This document shows positions 1-7,491 of a DNA stretch of 14,241 nucleotides, one piece after another. Both the position numbers and the translations under genes were made by a program. Source of the DNA: Oceanospirillaceae bacterium UBA2001 (GTDB lineage: Bacteria > Pseudomonadota > Gammaproteobacteria > Pseudomonadales > Balneatricaceae). Under the pieces are notes generated by a model that ran no database searches, had not been told where the DNA came from, and saw only the letters and a program-made list of their open reading frames with translations. Positions within the stretch are counted from its first letter, which is position 1; each line of letters starts with the position of its first letter. The stretch spans positions 1 to 14,241 of the forward strand of contig DDCR01000016.1 of NCBI GenBank assembly GCA_002335115.1, given 5' to 3'.

Positions 1-1959
1 GTCATTGGCGACATCATCGTATTCAAGCAACTGCTTTCGCATATCAAAGTTACGACCTTCAACTTTGCGCTGTGATTTTTCTATGGCGTTAGACACCATA
101 CGGTGCTCAATCGCCTCCCCTTTTTCCATACCCAGTTTTTGCATTAGGCCTTTGATACGTTCTGGGGCAAAGATACGCAAGAGATTGTCTTCTAACGATA
201 AAAAGAAACGAGACGAGCCAGGATCACCCTGACGACCCGACCTACCTCTAAGTTGGTTATCAATGCGTCGCGACTCATGGCGCTCGGTACCTATAATGTG
301 AAGTCCACCAGCGGCCACCACTAAATCATGACGTGTTTGCCAATCCGCTATCGCCACTTTTTTGTCATCATCAGAAGCCCCTTGACCTAAGGCAGCTAAC
401 TCAACTTCTAGCTTACCACCCAAGCCAATATCCGTGCCACGGCCAGCCATATTGGTCGCAATAGTCACTGCACTCGGTCGTCCAGCTTCGGCTATAATGG
501 TGGCTTCACGCTCATGTTGTTTGGCGTTAAGGACGTTATGGGCAACATCGGCTTCTGTTAGTGCTGCAGACACTAATTCAGACATTTCAATAGACGCAGT
601 GCCCACTAAAACTGGGCGTTTTTGTTCAACACATTGGCGAATATCAGCAATGATCGCGTCAAATTTTTCAGCCATCGTTAAATAAACTAGATCGTTCATG
701 TCTTTTCGTTTGACATCAACATTGGTCGGAATCACCAGCACATCTAAGTCGTATATTTGGTTGAGTTCAAAGGCTTCAGTATCGGCAGTACCCGTCATAC
801 CAGCTAGTTTGTCATAAAGTCTGAAGTAGTTCTGAAAGGTAGTGGAAGCCATGGTTTGACTTTCTTTTTGAATTGTCACACCTTCTTTTGCTTCGATGGC
901 TTGATGAATTCCCTCTGACCATCGACGGCCCGGCATAGTTCGGCCAGTGTGTTCGTCAACAATTACAATTTGGTCGTCTTGTACGATGTAATCAATGTTT
1001 CGAGAGAAAACAACATGCGCCTTTAGTCCAGCGTGCACATGATGCAATAGTGTTAAATTGGATGCCGCATAAAGACTCTCTCCTGCCGCTAATAGCTCGG
1101 CCCCTATCAATAACTCTTCTACGAACTGATGGCCTGCTTCCGTAAGTTCTATGGTTTTGTGGGATTCATCATAAGTGTAATGTCCAGTAGGCTCTTCGTC
1201 ACCTTCCACTGCCGGTTGCATCTCTAATTTGGGCACCAAACCATTGATGGTGAGGTACATTTGAGTGTTATCTTCAACAGGGCCCGAAATAATTAAAGGT
1301 GTACGAGCTTCATCAATGAGAATCGAATCCACTTCATCGATAATGGCAAAATTTAGGCTACGCTGAGCCTTGTCAATGGCACTAAAGGCCATATTGTCCC
1401 GCAGATAGTCAAAGCCAAACTCATTGTTAGTACCGTAAGTGACATCACAAGCATAGGCTTCTTGTTTAATTGCACCGTCTTGGCCAGATAAAATAATACC
1501 CACAGATAGACCCAAACCTTCATACAAAGGTCGCATCCATTCAGCGTCCCGTTGCGCAAGGTAATCATTCACCGTGACCACATGTACGCCGTTTGCAGGA
1601 ATGGCATTGAGGTAAACAGCCAACGTGGCCACAAGGGTTTTACCCTCACCTGTGCGCATTTCAGAGACTTTACCTTGATGCAAAGCAATGCCACCTACCA
1701 TTTGAACATCAAAATGGCGTAATGCCATCAAACGCACTGATACCTCTCGACACACGGCAAAGGCTTCAGGCAGTAACTGGTCTAGATTTTCACCGGCCTC
1801 AAAACGTGAGTTGAACTCCATGCGCTTAGCTGCCAGATCAGCATCTGACAGAGACTGCATACTACTCTCTAATGCATTGATCTTATTTACAATTTTATTG
1901 TATCGTTTGACTTCACGATCGTTTTTGCTGCCAAAAAGTGATTTAAAAATCTGTACCAT
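1..1959 (-). CDS. secA: SecA preprotein translocase ATPase, N-terminal 653 residues (truncated by window edge)
   Basis: SecA is the cytosolic ATPase that pushes unfolded preproteins through SecYEG. I translated this frame by hand: it is open from the ATG at 1959 to the window edge, and its C-terminal quarter lies outside. The start gives [16 protein letters not shown], which matches the family N-terminus. Visible motifs are the Walker A loop MRTGEGKT (101-108), [18 protein letters not shown], the DEVD Walker B box (208-211) followed by [16 protein letters not shown], the preprotein cross-linking region to about 370, the second nucleotide-binding fold with GRGTD (near 507) and GRSGRQGD (near 576), and the start of the helical scaffold, [13 protein letters not shown]. 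The scaffold end and zinc-binding tail are off-window. The start has only a weak purine-rich ribosome site and is overlapped by the stop of a short upstream frame (TAATG). There is no frameshift or internal stop. Confidence 0.97.
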   Translation of the reverse strand, partial: MVQIFKSLFGSKNDREVKRYNKIVNKINALESSMQSLSDADLAAKRMEFNSRFEAGENLDQLLPEAFAVCREVSVRLMALRHFDVQMVGGIALHQGKVSEMRTGEGKTLVATLAVYLNAIPANGVHVVTVNDYLAQRDAEWMRPLYEGLGLSVGIILSGQDGAIKQEAYACDVTYGTNNEFGFDYLRDNMAFSAIDKAQRSLNFAIIDEVDSILIDEARTPLIISGPVEDNTQMYLTINGLVPKLEMQPAVEGDEEPTGHYTYDESHKTIELTEAGHQFVEELLIGAELLAAGESLYAASNLTLLHHVHAGLKAHVVFSRNIDYIVQDDQIVIVDEHTGRTMPGRRWSEGIHQAIEAKEGVTIQKESQTMASTTFQNYFRLYDKLAGMTGTADTEAFELNQIYDLDVLVIPTNVDVKRKDMNDLVYLTMAEKFDAIIADIRQCVEQKRPVLVGTASIEMSELVSAALTEADVAHNVLNAKQHEREATIIAEAGRPSAVTIATNMAGRGTDIGLGGKLEVELAALGQGASDDDKKVAIADWQTRHDLVVAAGGLHIIGTERHESRRIDNQLRGRSGRQGDPGSSRFFLSLEDNLLRIFAPERIKGLMQKLGMEKGEAIEHRMVSNAIEKSQRKVEGRNFDMRKQLLEYDDVAND

Positions 1960-2033
1960 TATCTTGTCTTTTTATATGCGCTGATGCGCTTGTTAGGGAT
2001 TAACGCGAGATTTTGAATCTCTCCTTCTTTCAT
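1959..2033 (-). CDS. Possible 24-codon leader ORF overlapping the secA start
   Basis: An ATG at 2033 opens a frame of 24 codons, beginning [14 protein letters not shown] and ending YKKTR. Its TAA shares its last A with the secA ATG (TAATG), the usual arrangement for translational coupling. I do not recognise the peptide. It has no signal sequence and no SecM-like or VemP-like arrest motif, so it is not an obvious secretion monitor. A ribosome site before its ATG is weak (GAGA four bases upstream). An AAGGAGAG purine run and a perfect hairpin lie inside the frame. A short frame ending this way can arise by chance, so this is only a candidate coding sequence. It may instead be untranslated leader. 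Confidence 0.25.
   Translation of the reverse strand: MKEGEIQNLALIPNKRISAYKKTR
2007..2021 (-). other. Perfect 6-bp hairpin in the secA leader
   Basis: On the minus strand GAGATT and AATCTC flank a three-base loop (CAA), giving a perfect 6-bp stem about 48 bases before the secA ATG. The 5' arm overlaps an AAGGAGAG purine run that resembles a Shine-Dalgarno sequence but has no standard start codon at a workable distance. No T-run follows, so it is not a terminator. It may influence secA translation or be incidental. Confidence 0.35.
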
Positions 2034-2070
2034 GGGGTCTCAGGATTTTTTTCAAAGGCCTAAAACGTAG

Positions 2071-2099
2071 AAAAGCCGGAGTTCTTTCAGAACACCGGC
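2071..2099 (-). terminator. Rho-independent terminator after lpxC
   Basis: The minus strand carries an inverted repeat with arms GCCGGTGTTCT and AGAACTCCGGC around a GAA loop, giving an 11-position stem with a single T-T mismatch. A TTTT run follows directly. It starts 18 bases after the lpxC stop. This is a good intrinsic terminator and implies that at least part of secA transcription starts separately, downstream of it. No clear promoter is visible in the remaining 111 bases before secA; TTGAAA at 2050-2055 could be a -35 box but lacks a good -10 partner. Confidence 0.85.
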
Positions 2100-2116
2100 C
2101 CTTCCGTTGTTGCCAG

Positions 2117-3031
2117 CTAGGTTGTGGCAGCGGCTGGACTCATATAGGCAATAGGCGAGTCCACCTCGTCATCAAATGTCACTACTTCCCAAGCATCTTC
2201 TTGAGACAATAATTCTCTGAGCAGCATATGGTTTAGTCCATGACCCGATTTATGACCTTGGAATTTACCAATTACGCTCAAGCCCAATAGATACATGTCT
2301 CCCACGGCATCTAACACCTTGTGCTTCACAAACTCGTCTTGATAGCGCAGACCATCTTCATTTAGCACTCGATAGTCATCGACCGCAATCGCATTATCTA
2401 AGCTGCCACCTAACGCCAAATTTTTAGAACGTAGGTATTCAAAATCTTTCATAAAACCGAAGGTACGCGCCCTGCTCACTTCTTTCACGTATGACGTACT
2501 CGAAAAATCTAATTGCGTCGTACAGTTTCCACTTTCAAAAAGTGGATGATCAAAATCGATGGTGAAACCAACTTGAAAACCATTATGTGGCTCCAAAGAA
2601 GCCTGTTTGTCTTCCTGGGTGACACTGACCGCTTTCTTAATGCGGATAAACTTTTTAGATACATTTTGCTCTTCAACCCCCGCCGACTGCAGCAAAAAGA
2701 TAAATGGTGCCGCACTGCCATCCATAATCGGCACCTCTTCACTACTTAACTCAACATAAGCGTTGTCTATACCCAGTCCTGCAAAGGCTGATAATAGGTG
2801 TTCTACAGTGCAAACTCTTACTCCATCTTGCACTAAATTGGTCGATAGCGTGGTATCTCCCACATTAGCCGCAGTGGCAGCGATGCTGACTACAGGATCT
2901 AGATCTGTACGGCAAAAAACAATGCCTACATTGGCCTGAGCTGGTTTCAATGTGAGGTAGACTTTCTTACCCGTATGAATACCCACACCCGTGGCTCTAA
3001 TCATATTTTTTAACGTACGCTGTTTGACCAT
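2117..3031 (-). CDS. lpxC: UDP-3-O-acyl-N-acetylglucosamine deacetylase LpxC
   Basis: LpxC is the zinc-dependent deacetylase that carries out the committed step of lipid A synthesis in the cytoplasm. From the ATG at 3031 the protein has 304 residues, about the E. coli length (305), and starts [21 protein letters not shown] as the family does. A TTG nine bases upstream is also in frame, but its AGGG is only two bases away and the extra residues are not conserved, so I prefer the ATG. Zinc ligands are visible as H78 (TVEHL), H237 and D241 (HKVLDAVGD). E77 and H264 (KSGHG) fit the catalytic residues. [10 protein letters not shown] (101-110) and SRARTFGF are also conserved. The C-terminus ends SPAAATT and lacks the E. 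coli LAFKAPSAVLA-type degradation tail. The gene has its own promoter upstream and a terminator downstream. Confidence 0.97.
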   Translation of the reverse strand: MVKQRTLKNMIRATGVGIHTGKKVYLTLKPAQANVGIVFCRTDLDPVVSIAATAANVGDTTLSTNLVQDGVRVCTVEHLLSAFAGLGIDNAYVELSSEEVPIMDGSAAPFIFLLQSAGVEEQNVSKKFIRIKKAVSVTQEDKQASLEPHNGFQVGFTIDFDHPLFESGNCTTQLDFSSTSYVKEVSRARTFGFMKDFEYLRSKNLALGGSLDNAIAVDDYRVLNEDGLRYQDEFVKHKVLDAVGDMYLLGLSVIGKFQGHKSGHGLNHMLLRELLSQEDAWEVVTFDDEVDSPIAYMSPAAATT

Positions 3032-3066
3032 TATGTCCAAGACCCTACACTCATCTATAGACGAGT

Positions 3067-3075
3067 ATTATAGCA
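3067..3075 (-). promoter_or_regulatory. Extended -10 promoter of lpxC
   Basis: The minus strand reads TGCTATAAT, a perfect extended -10 (TGn plus TATAAT). It lies in the 115-base spacer between ftsZ and lpxC and predicts a start near 3060, about 29 bases before the lpxC ATG. No strong -35 hexamer sits 16-18 bases upstream (GCTTCA is the nearest match), which is common for extended -10 promoters. An inverted repeat, ACTCGTC and GATGAGT with a TATA loop (3049-3066), covers the predicted start. Confidence 0.7.
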
Positions 3076-3146
3076 CAAAAATCTGTTTCTGAAGCCCGTC
3101 AGGGCGCCATAGCAGGTAAAAGGCATCAAATGAAAAATTCTAAATC

Positions 3147-4307
3147 TTAATCTGCTTGACGCCGCAAAAATGCAGGGATATCCAAGTAACCAATATCACC
3201 TTCTGAATCACCAGACGTCTCTGCACCACCTAATTGAGCATCACCTGCAGACGTATCTTTAACTGCTGGTAGCTCCATTTGGTCGACCGTAGGACGCCTC
3301 ATATTACTATTGACCACAGCTTTCACAATTGGTTCAATTGATTGAGCGTAAGCGTGCCCTAAACCAGTAGCCACAACGGTCACTTTCAACTCATCGGACA
3401 ATTCAGGGTCTATTACTGTGCCAATCACGACGGTGGCATTTTCTGACGCAAACTCCTCTATGGTGTTGCCTACTTCTGAAAATTCACCTAAATTCATATC
3501 TAGGCCGGCAGTAATATTCACCAATATACCTTTCGCTCCACGCAAATCGACGTCTTCTAAGAGTGGACTTCTAACAGCTGCTTCTGCCGCTTCACGAGCC
3601 CGGTCTTCACCCCTGGCGGAACCAGTTCCCATCATCGCCATGCCCATTTCTGACATCACCGTTCGTACATCAGCAAAGTCGACATTGATCATACCAGGCC
3701 GAGTAATCAGGTCTGCAATGCCCTGTACCGCGCCTAAAAGGACATCATTAGCCGTACTAAAAGCGGTCAATAAACTACAGTTTTTACCCAGTACAGGCAA
3801 CAACTTTTCATTGGGAATGGTGATTAGTGAATCAACGTGCTCGGCTAATTCTTTTAACCCCTGCTCTGCAATAGCCATGCGTTTACGCCCCTCAAAAGGG
3901 AAAGGCTTGGTCACTACTGCCACAGTTAGGATGCCCATTTCGCGAGCCACTTCAGCCACAATAGGGGCCGCTCCTGTTCCAGTTCCACCACCCATACCGG
4001 CAGTAATAAACACCATATCAGCACCTTGCAAAATGCTTTCTATCTGAGCTCGGTCCTCGATGGCCGCTTCCCGACCCACATTAGGATTCGCTCCAGCGCC
4101 TAGACCTTTAGTGATTTGAGAGCCCAACTGAACAACTGAACGAGCCTCCATCCCCCTAAGAGCCTGAGCATCAGTATTGGCACAGATAAATTCAACGCCA
4201 TCTATTTCGCTTGACAGCATATGACTTACAGCATTACCACCACCGCCACCTACGCCAATCACTTTAATGACTGCATTTTGCGGCACGTTATCAACTAATT
4301 CGTACAT
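3147..4307 (-). CDS. ftsZ: Cell division protein FtsZ (tubulin-like GTPase)
   Basis: FtsZ polymerises with GTP into the Z-ring that organises the divisome at mid-cell. The 386-residue protein is full length for the family (E. coli 383). The ATG at 4307 has AGGAG seven bases upstream. Visible are the N-terminal GVGGGGGNAV (18-27), the tubulin signature GGGTGTG (106-112), the NEKLL region (166-170) and the T7 synergy loop NVDFADVRTV (208-217), whose D210 and D213 fit the catalytic acids. A variable linker begins near 317. The conserved C-terminal peptide YLDIPAFLRRQAD binds FtsA and other partners and is almost identical to that of Pseudomonas. The gene follows ftsA after 93 bp. There is no convincing intrinsic terminator before lpxC, so read-through into lpxC is possible. 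Confidence 0.98.
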   Translation of the reverse strand: MYELVDNVPQNAVIKVIGVGGGGGNAVSHMLSSEIDGVEFICANTDAQALRGMEARSVVQLGSQITKGLGAGANPNVGREAAIEDRAQIESILQGADMVFITAGMGGGTGTGAAPIVAEVAREMGILTVAVVTKPFPFEGRKRMAIAEQGLKELAEHVDSLITIPNEKLLPVLGKNCSLLTAFSTANDVLLGAVQGIADLITRPGMINVDFADVRTVMSEMGMAMMGTGSARGEDRAREAAEAAVRSPLLEDVDLRGAKGILVNITAGLDMNLGEFSEVGNTIEEFASENATVVIGTVIDPELSDELKVTVVATGLGHAYAQSIEPIVKAVVNSNMRRPTVDQMELPAVKDTSAGDAQLGGAETSGDSEGDIGYLDIPAFLRRQAD

Positions 4308-4400
4308 CGCCTTGCTCCTAGTCTAATTTATTGTTTTTCTGATCACGAATCCTATCGTTCACCAGACTCTACTATTGATATCCACCAAGGTGGTTTATCG
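4308..4400 (-). other. ftsA-ftsZ spacer with a short palindrome and the ftsZ ribosome site
   Basis: This 93-bp spacer contains a perfect 12-bp palindrome, CCACCTTGGTGG, at 4382-4393, just after the ftsA stop, and AGGAG at 4315-4319, seven bases before the ftsZ ATG. No promoter with good -35 and -10 boxes is visible. The palindrome is short and lacks a T-run, so it is not a terminator. Confidence 0.4.
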
Positions 4401-5648
4401 TTAAAAATTTGTTTTAACTAAATCTTTTATCTTGCCTAACCACTGGCTTGTGCTACTGCCGATACCTGCACGCTTTGGCAGTTCTACCTGAATAGAAGAC
4501 CCTGCCTGCAGGGCATAATTTAGTAGTCCCACACAAGTGGAGTAGGTTGGATTATCCAGCAGGCCACTTGGCCCTTGGGCTTTGTGTGGCTTGGCCAGGC
4601 GAACCGGCATATGAAAAATCTCTTCAGCCAACTCTACAGCACCTTCCATCTGCGCTGTACCACCGGTCAACACCAAGCCCGCGGCTATTAATTCTTCATA
4701 ACCACTGCGCCTTAATTCTGCTTGCACCAAGGTATATAGTTCCTCATATCTTGGCTGCACCACGTCTGCTAAAGCTTGACGAGACAAGTCACGAGCGGGG
4801 CGATCACCCACACTGGGCACTTTAATACTTTCTGATAAATCCGTTAGTTGCGCCAAAGCACAGGCATACCTTACTTTAACATCTTCTGCATGCACTGTTG
4901 GAGTACGCAAGGCCATGGCGATGTCATTGGTGACTTGGTCTCCAGCAACAGGAATTACAGCAGTATGCCTAATCGCACCTGCAGTGAACACGGCCACGTC
5001 AATAGTGCCTCCACCCATGTCAACTAAACACACACCTAGCTCTTTTTCATCATCAGTCAGCACCGCATAACTTGAAGCCAAAGCGTTCAAAACAATGTCA
5101 TCCACATTTAACTCGCAGCGACTCACACATTTGACTATATTCTGCGAGACGTTAAGTGCGCAGGTTACAATGTGCACTTTTACTTCTAAACGCACCCCCG
5201 CCATGCCCAGTGGGTCTTGAATACCTTCTTGACCATCAATCACATACTCTTGCGGTAAGATATGCAATATCTTTTGACCCGACGGCAAGGCGACCGCCCT
5301 TGCTGCATCAATTACTCGTTCTAAATCAAGCTCCGAAACTTCCCCAGCTTGGATCGCTACAATGCCATGGGAGTTCATACTGCTAATATGATTACCACCC
5401 ATACTCACAGTGACTGCATTAATTTTACAATCAGCCATCAATTCAGCTTCTTCGATGGCTCGCTTTATAGACAGCACAGTAGATTCAATATTGGCAACAA
5501 TGCCACGCTTTAAACCACGCGACTCTTGAGCACCAATTCCCACCATTTGCAGTTGGCCATCGTCTCCTAGTTCTGCCACCATAGCGACCACCTTAGAAGT
5601 ACCAATGTCCAAGCCCACAACCATGGGTTTCATTGCTGCATCTGCCAC
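4401..5648 (-). CDS. ftsA: Cell division protein FtsA (actin-like Z-ring membrane anchor)
   Basis: FtsA is an actin-fold ATPase that tethers FtsZ filaments to the inner membrane and recruits later divisome proteins. I place the start at a GTG (5648), with AAGGGA eight bases upstream. This puts the same number of residues before VVGLDIGTSK as in E. coli; the in-frame ATG at 5633 would shorten it by five. The 415-residue protein shows the phosphate-1 loop GLDIGTSK (12-19), a 1C/SHS2 region around 83-165, the phosphate-2 motif VDMGGGTIDVAV (209-220) and the adenosine motif LVLTGGTAQMEG (325-336). The C-terminal amphipathic helix (SQWLGKIKDLVKTNF, 401-415) is the membrane-targeting sequence. Unlike E. 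coli, where ftsQ and ftsA abut, 137 bp separate it from ftsQ. Confidence 0.97.
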   Translation of the reverse strand: MADAAMKPMVVGLDIGTSKVVAMVAELGDDGQLQMVGIGAQESRGLKRGIVANIESTVLSIKRAIEEAELMADCKINAVTVSMGGNHISSMNSHGIVAIQAGEVSELDLERVIDAARAVALPSGQKILHILPQEYVIDGQEGIQDPLGMAGVRLEVKVHIVTCALNVSQNIVKCVSRCELNVDDIVLNALASSYAVLTDDEKELGVCLVDMGGGTIDVAVFTAGAIRHTAVIPVAGDQVTNDIAMALRTPTVHAEDVKVRYACALAQLTDLSESIKVPSVGDRPARDLSRQALADVVQPRYEELYTLVQAELRRSGYEELIAAGLVLTGGTAQMEGAVELAEEIFHMPVRLAKPHKAQGPSGLLDNPTYSTCVGLLNYALQAGSSIQVELPKRAGIGSSTSQWLGKIKDLVKTNF

Positions 5649-5785
5649 CTAAATCTTCCCTTATTTGTACACTTTAAAAAGGACCAAAAACATCCATCAA
5701 AATATTCTTTAATTATCCCACACTTTACCTTCTAAGTGGTGGATTTATCGACTAAATTAGCCTTAATTTAACTACAAAATAAGCC
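5649..5785 (-). promoter_or_regulatory. AT-rich ftsQ-ftsA spacer, possible internal promoter region
   Basis: This 137-bp spacer interrupts an otherwise tightly packed cluster. It is visibly AT-rich, and no intrinsic terminator is evident. On the minus strand a TTGATG and a TTTAAA are separated by 16 bases (weak -35/-10), and a GATAAT lies further upstream without a good -35. Two very short ATG frames (7 and 10 codons) are probably chance. A promoter boosting ftsA and ftsZ would make sense here, but the boxes are not strong enough to place one. Confidence 0.3.
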
Positions 5786-6517
5786 CTATGAATCAACCTC
5801 TTTCCATGCCACAGATACCCCGTATGGATAGCGACCATCAATACGTTTAATTGTGTCTACTTTGGTCACAAAATGACTCCGGTAAACCGTCATCAAGCGC
5901 TGTAGTCTTGGCAAAATTTGATCACGCCCAAGCAACAGAATAATACCGTTTTGCAAGCGTAGTTCAACAGCGCCACGACGTGCCATAGTGAGTTCAACAA
6001 TGGTCAAATCATCACGCTCTACTAACCAACTCATGTGCCGAAACAGTTGACTCAAAGCCCATGGACTTCCTGCAGGCCCAGCTAATAATGGAAGCTGTTC
6101 AATTGCAACGACCTGACGCGGCTCAACTAAGGCTAATTCCCCTTTGTGATTGATGAAGCCACCATCCTTCCAACGGGCCATAAATATCTGTCGTGGAGCC
6201 TCAATCATTAGTCTATTTGGCCAAACACGACTGACCCTGGCCCCATCAACCCATGGGTGGTCTTCCACTTCTAGGCGAATCGCCTGCAAATCTGCCCCAA
6301 AAAAAGAGTCGGCCAAGTGAGCATTAACTTGCGCTTGTAAACGTAACTTTTCAGCAGCAGGTATATCAGTTTGTAAAATGATTTGCTGCAATGGACGCTG
6401 CAACCATGGTTTAACGCCCTGCCAGACCATAAATCCTGCGATCACAAGCACCACCAACAGCAGCAACTTAGCGCCCCAAGTCCAGCCACCATTTTGCGCT
6501 CCATTAGCCACTTTCAT
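5786..6517 (-). CDS. ftsQ: Cell division protein FtsQ
   Basis: FtsQ is a bitopic inner-membrane divisome protein that links FtsB/FtsL and regulates septal peptidoglycan synthesis from the periplasm. The 243-residue product has a short cytoplasmic head, one membrane segment (about 18-34, LLLLVVLVIAGFMVW) and a periplasmic POTRA domain (about 44-112) containing HPWVDGARVSRVWPNRL (87-103). A beta domain follows, ending in KRIDGRYPYGVSVAW (224-238), the counterpart of the family's R-x-D-x-RY...W strand that pairs with FtsB. It is somewhat shorter than E. coli FtsQ (276), lacking the low-complexity tail. The ATG overlaps the ddl stop as ATGA, with GAGG seven bases upstream inside ddl, so the two are translationally coupled. 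Sequence conservation is low, as is normal for FtsQ; position supports the name. Confidence 0.94.
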   Translation of the reverse strand: MKVANGAQNGGWTWGAKLLLLVVLVIAGFMVWQGVKPWLQRPLQQIILQTDIPAAEKLRLQAQVNAHLADSFFGADLQAIRLEVEDHPWVDGARVSRVWPNRLMIEAPRQIFMARWKDGGFINHKGELALVEPRQVVAIEQLPLLAGPAGSPWALSQLFRHMSWLVERDDLTIVELTMARRGAVELRLQNGIILLLGRDQILPRLQRLMTVYRSHFVTKVDTIKRIDGRYPYGVSVAWKEVDS

Positions 6518-7491
6518 AACCCGGCCTCAACTCGTGCCAAGGTCAAATTCAAAATAACAAGGGCTAGTTGGGAAAAACTTAGCCCCACTGCTTTGGCTGC
6601 CATCGGAACCAAACTGTGGCTAGTCATACCAGGAGTGGTATTCACCTCTAATAACCAGTTTTGGCCTTGCTTATCTCGCATCACATCAATACGCCCCCAA
6701 TCTTTGCAACCTAACACTTCAAAAGCCAAACGGCATTCATCCTCCATGGCCCCTTGCTGCAGTTCTGTCATTGGGTTATCAAACAAATAACGTGTCTGAT
6801 CAGAGTAATACTTCGCCTGCAGGTCATAAAAAGTATTGTCCGTCTCTAAGCGAATTGCAGGCAAAGACAGATTATTGAGTATGGGTACTGTGTATTCATC
6901 ACCATCAATAAATTGTTCAGCCATGACCTCACGGTCAAATGCTGTGGCATCTTGATACGCTTTTTCTAAAGCCTCTACTGAGTCAACAATATTAATACCT
7001 AAACTTGAGCCTTCATGCACGGGTTTAACCACTAATGGCAGACCCAGACGTTGGGTTACTTGCTGCCAATTGCTCGTATTATGGAGTACTTCATAGTCTG
7101 GGGTTTTCACTCCGTGTGCCAACCAAACTACTTTAGTCATGAGTTTGTTCATACCCAAACTAGAGGCTAAGACCCCACAACCCGTGTAAGGCACTGACAT
7201 GAATTCCAGTACACCTTGAAGCGTACCATCCTCGCCTCCTCGGCCATGCAGCATGATAAATGCCACGTCCATCTCGGCCTGCTGCAACTGAGTCAACTGA
7301 TCTTGCCCATCAGCTCCAAGGTCTAGTCCAAAGGCATTTACACCAACATTTTTCAAATGAGTGAGAACTTGCTCACCACTCATCAAAGAAATTTCGCGTT
7401 CTGCAGAAGTGCCACCATAAATTACAGCAACGCGTGCCTCGGGAACTGTTAATAAGTGTGCCCACATCTGGGGCAGATTCAGAGTTGTCAT
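6514..7491 (-). CDS. ddl: D-alanine--D-alanine ligase (DdlB type)
   Basis: This ATP-grasp enzyme joins two D-alanines to make the dipeptide that MurF adds to the UDP-MurNAc-tripeptide. The 325-residue protein has about 20 extra N-terminal residues relative to E. coli DdlB (306), as in Pseudomonas. Visible motifs are GGTSAERE (26-33, with E31 at the substrate-binding glutamate), LHGRGGEDGTLQG (81-93), VKPVHEGSSLG (155-165), the omega-loop region TFYDLQAKYYSDQTRY (220-235), and GRIDV plus LLEVNTTPGMTSHS, which supply the magnesium ligands D269, E282 and N284. The ATG follows the murC TAA with no gap, and the ribosome site is weak, so coupling to murC is likely. Cluster position marks it as the DdlB paralogue; a second ddl elsewhere cannot be excluded. 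Confidence 0.97.
   Translation of the reverse strand: MTTLNLPQMWAHLLTVPEARVAVIYGGTSAEREISLMSGEQVLTHLKNVGVNAFGLDLGADGQDQLTQLQQAEMDVAFIMLHGRGGEDGTLQGVLEFMSVPYTGCGVLASSLGMNKLMTKVVWLAHGVKTPDYEVLHNTSNWQQVTQRLGLPLVVKPVHEGSSLGINIVDSVEALEKAYQDATAFDREVMAEQFIDGDEYTVPILNNLSLPAIRLETDNTFYDLQAKYYSDQTRYLFDNPMTELQQGAMEDECRLAFEVLGCKDWGRIDVMRDKQGQNWLLEVNTTPGMTSHSLVPMAAKAVGLSFSQLALVILNLTLARVEAGL

Noticed and set aside
3094..3105. GCCC-TGAC-GGGC hairpin between ftsZ and lpxC as an ftsZ terminator
   Set aside because: The stem has only four pairs and no T-run follows directly. It also sits where the lpxC promoter's upstream region would be.
3418..4047. 209-codon open frame on the plus strand opposite ftsZ
   Set aside because: It lies wholly antisense to conserved ftsZ codons, has no recognisable domain, and is explained by the codon pattern of the real gene.
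4320..4370. A 14-codon GTG frame in the ftsA-ftsZ spacer ending at the ftsZ ribosome site
   Set aside because: It has no ribosome site of its own and uses a rare start; expected by chance in a spacer of this size.
6383..6790. 135-codon plus-strand frame across the ftsQ-ddl junction
   Set aside because: Antisense to two well-supported genes, with no domain signal.
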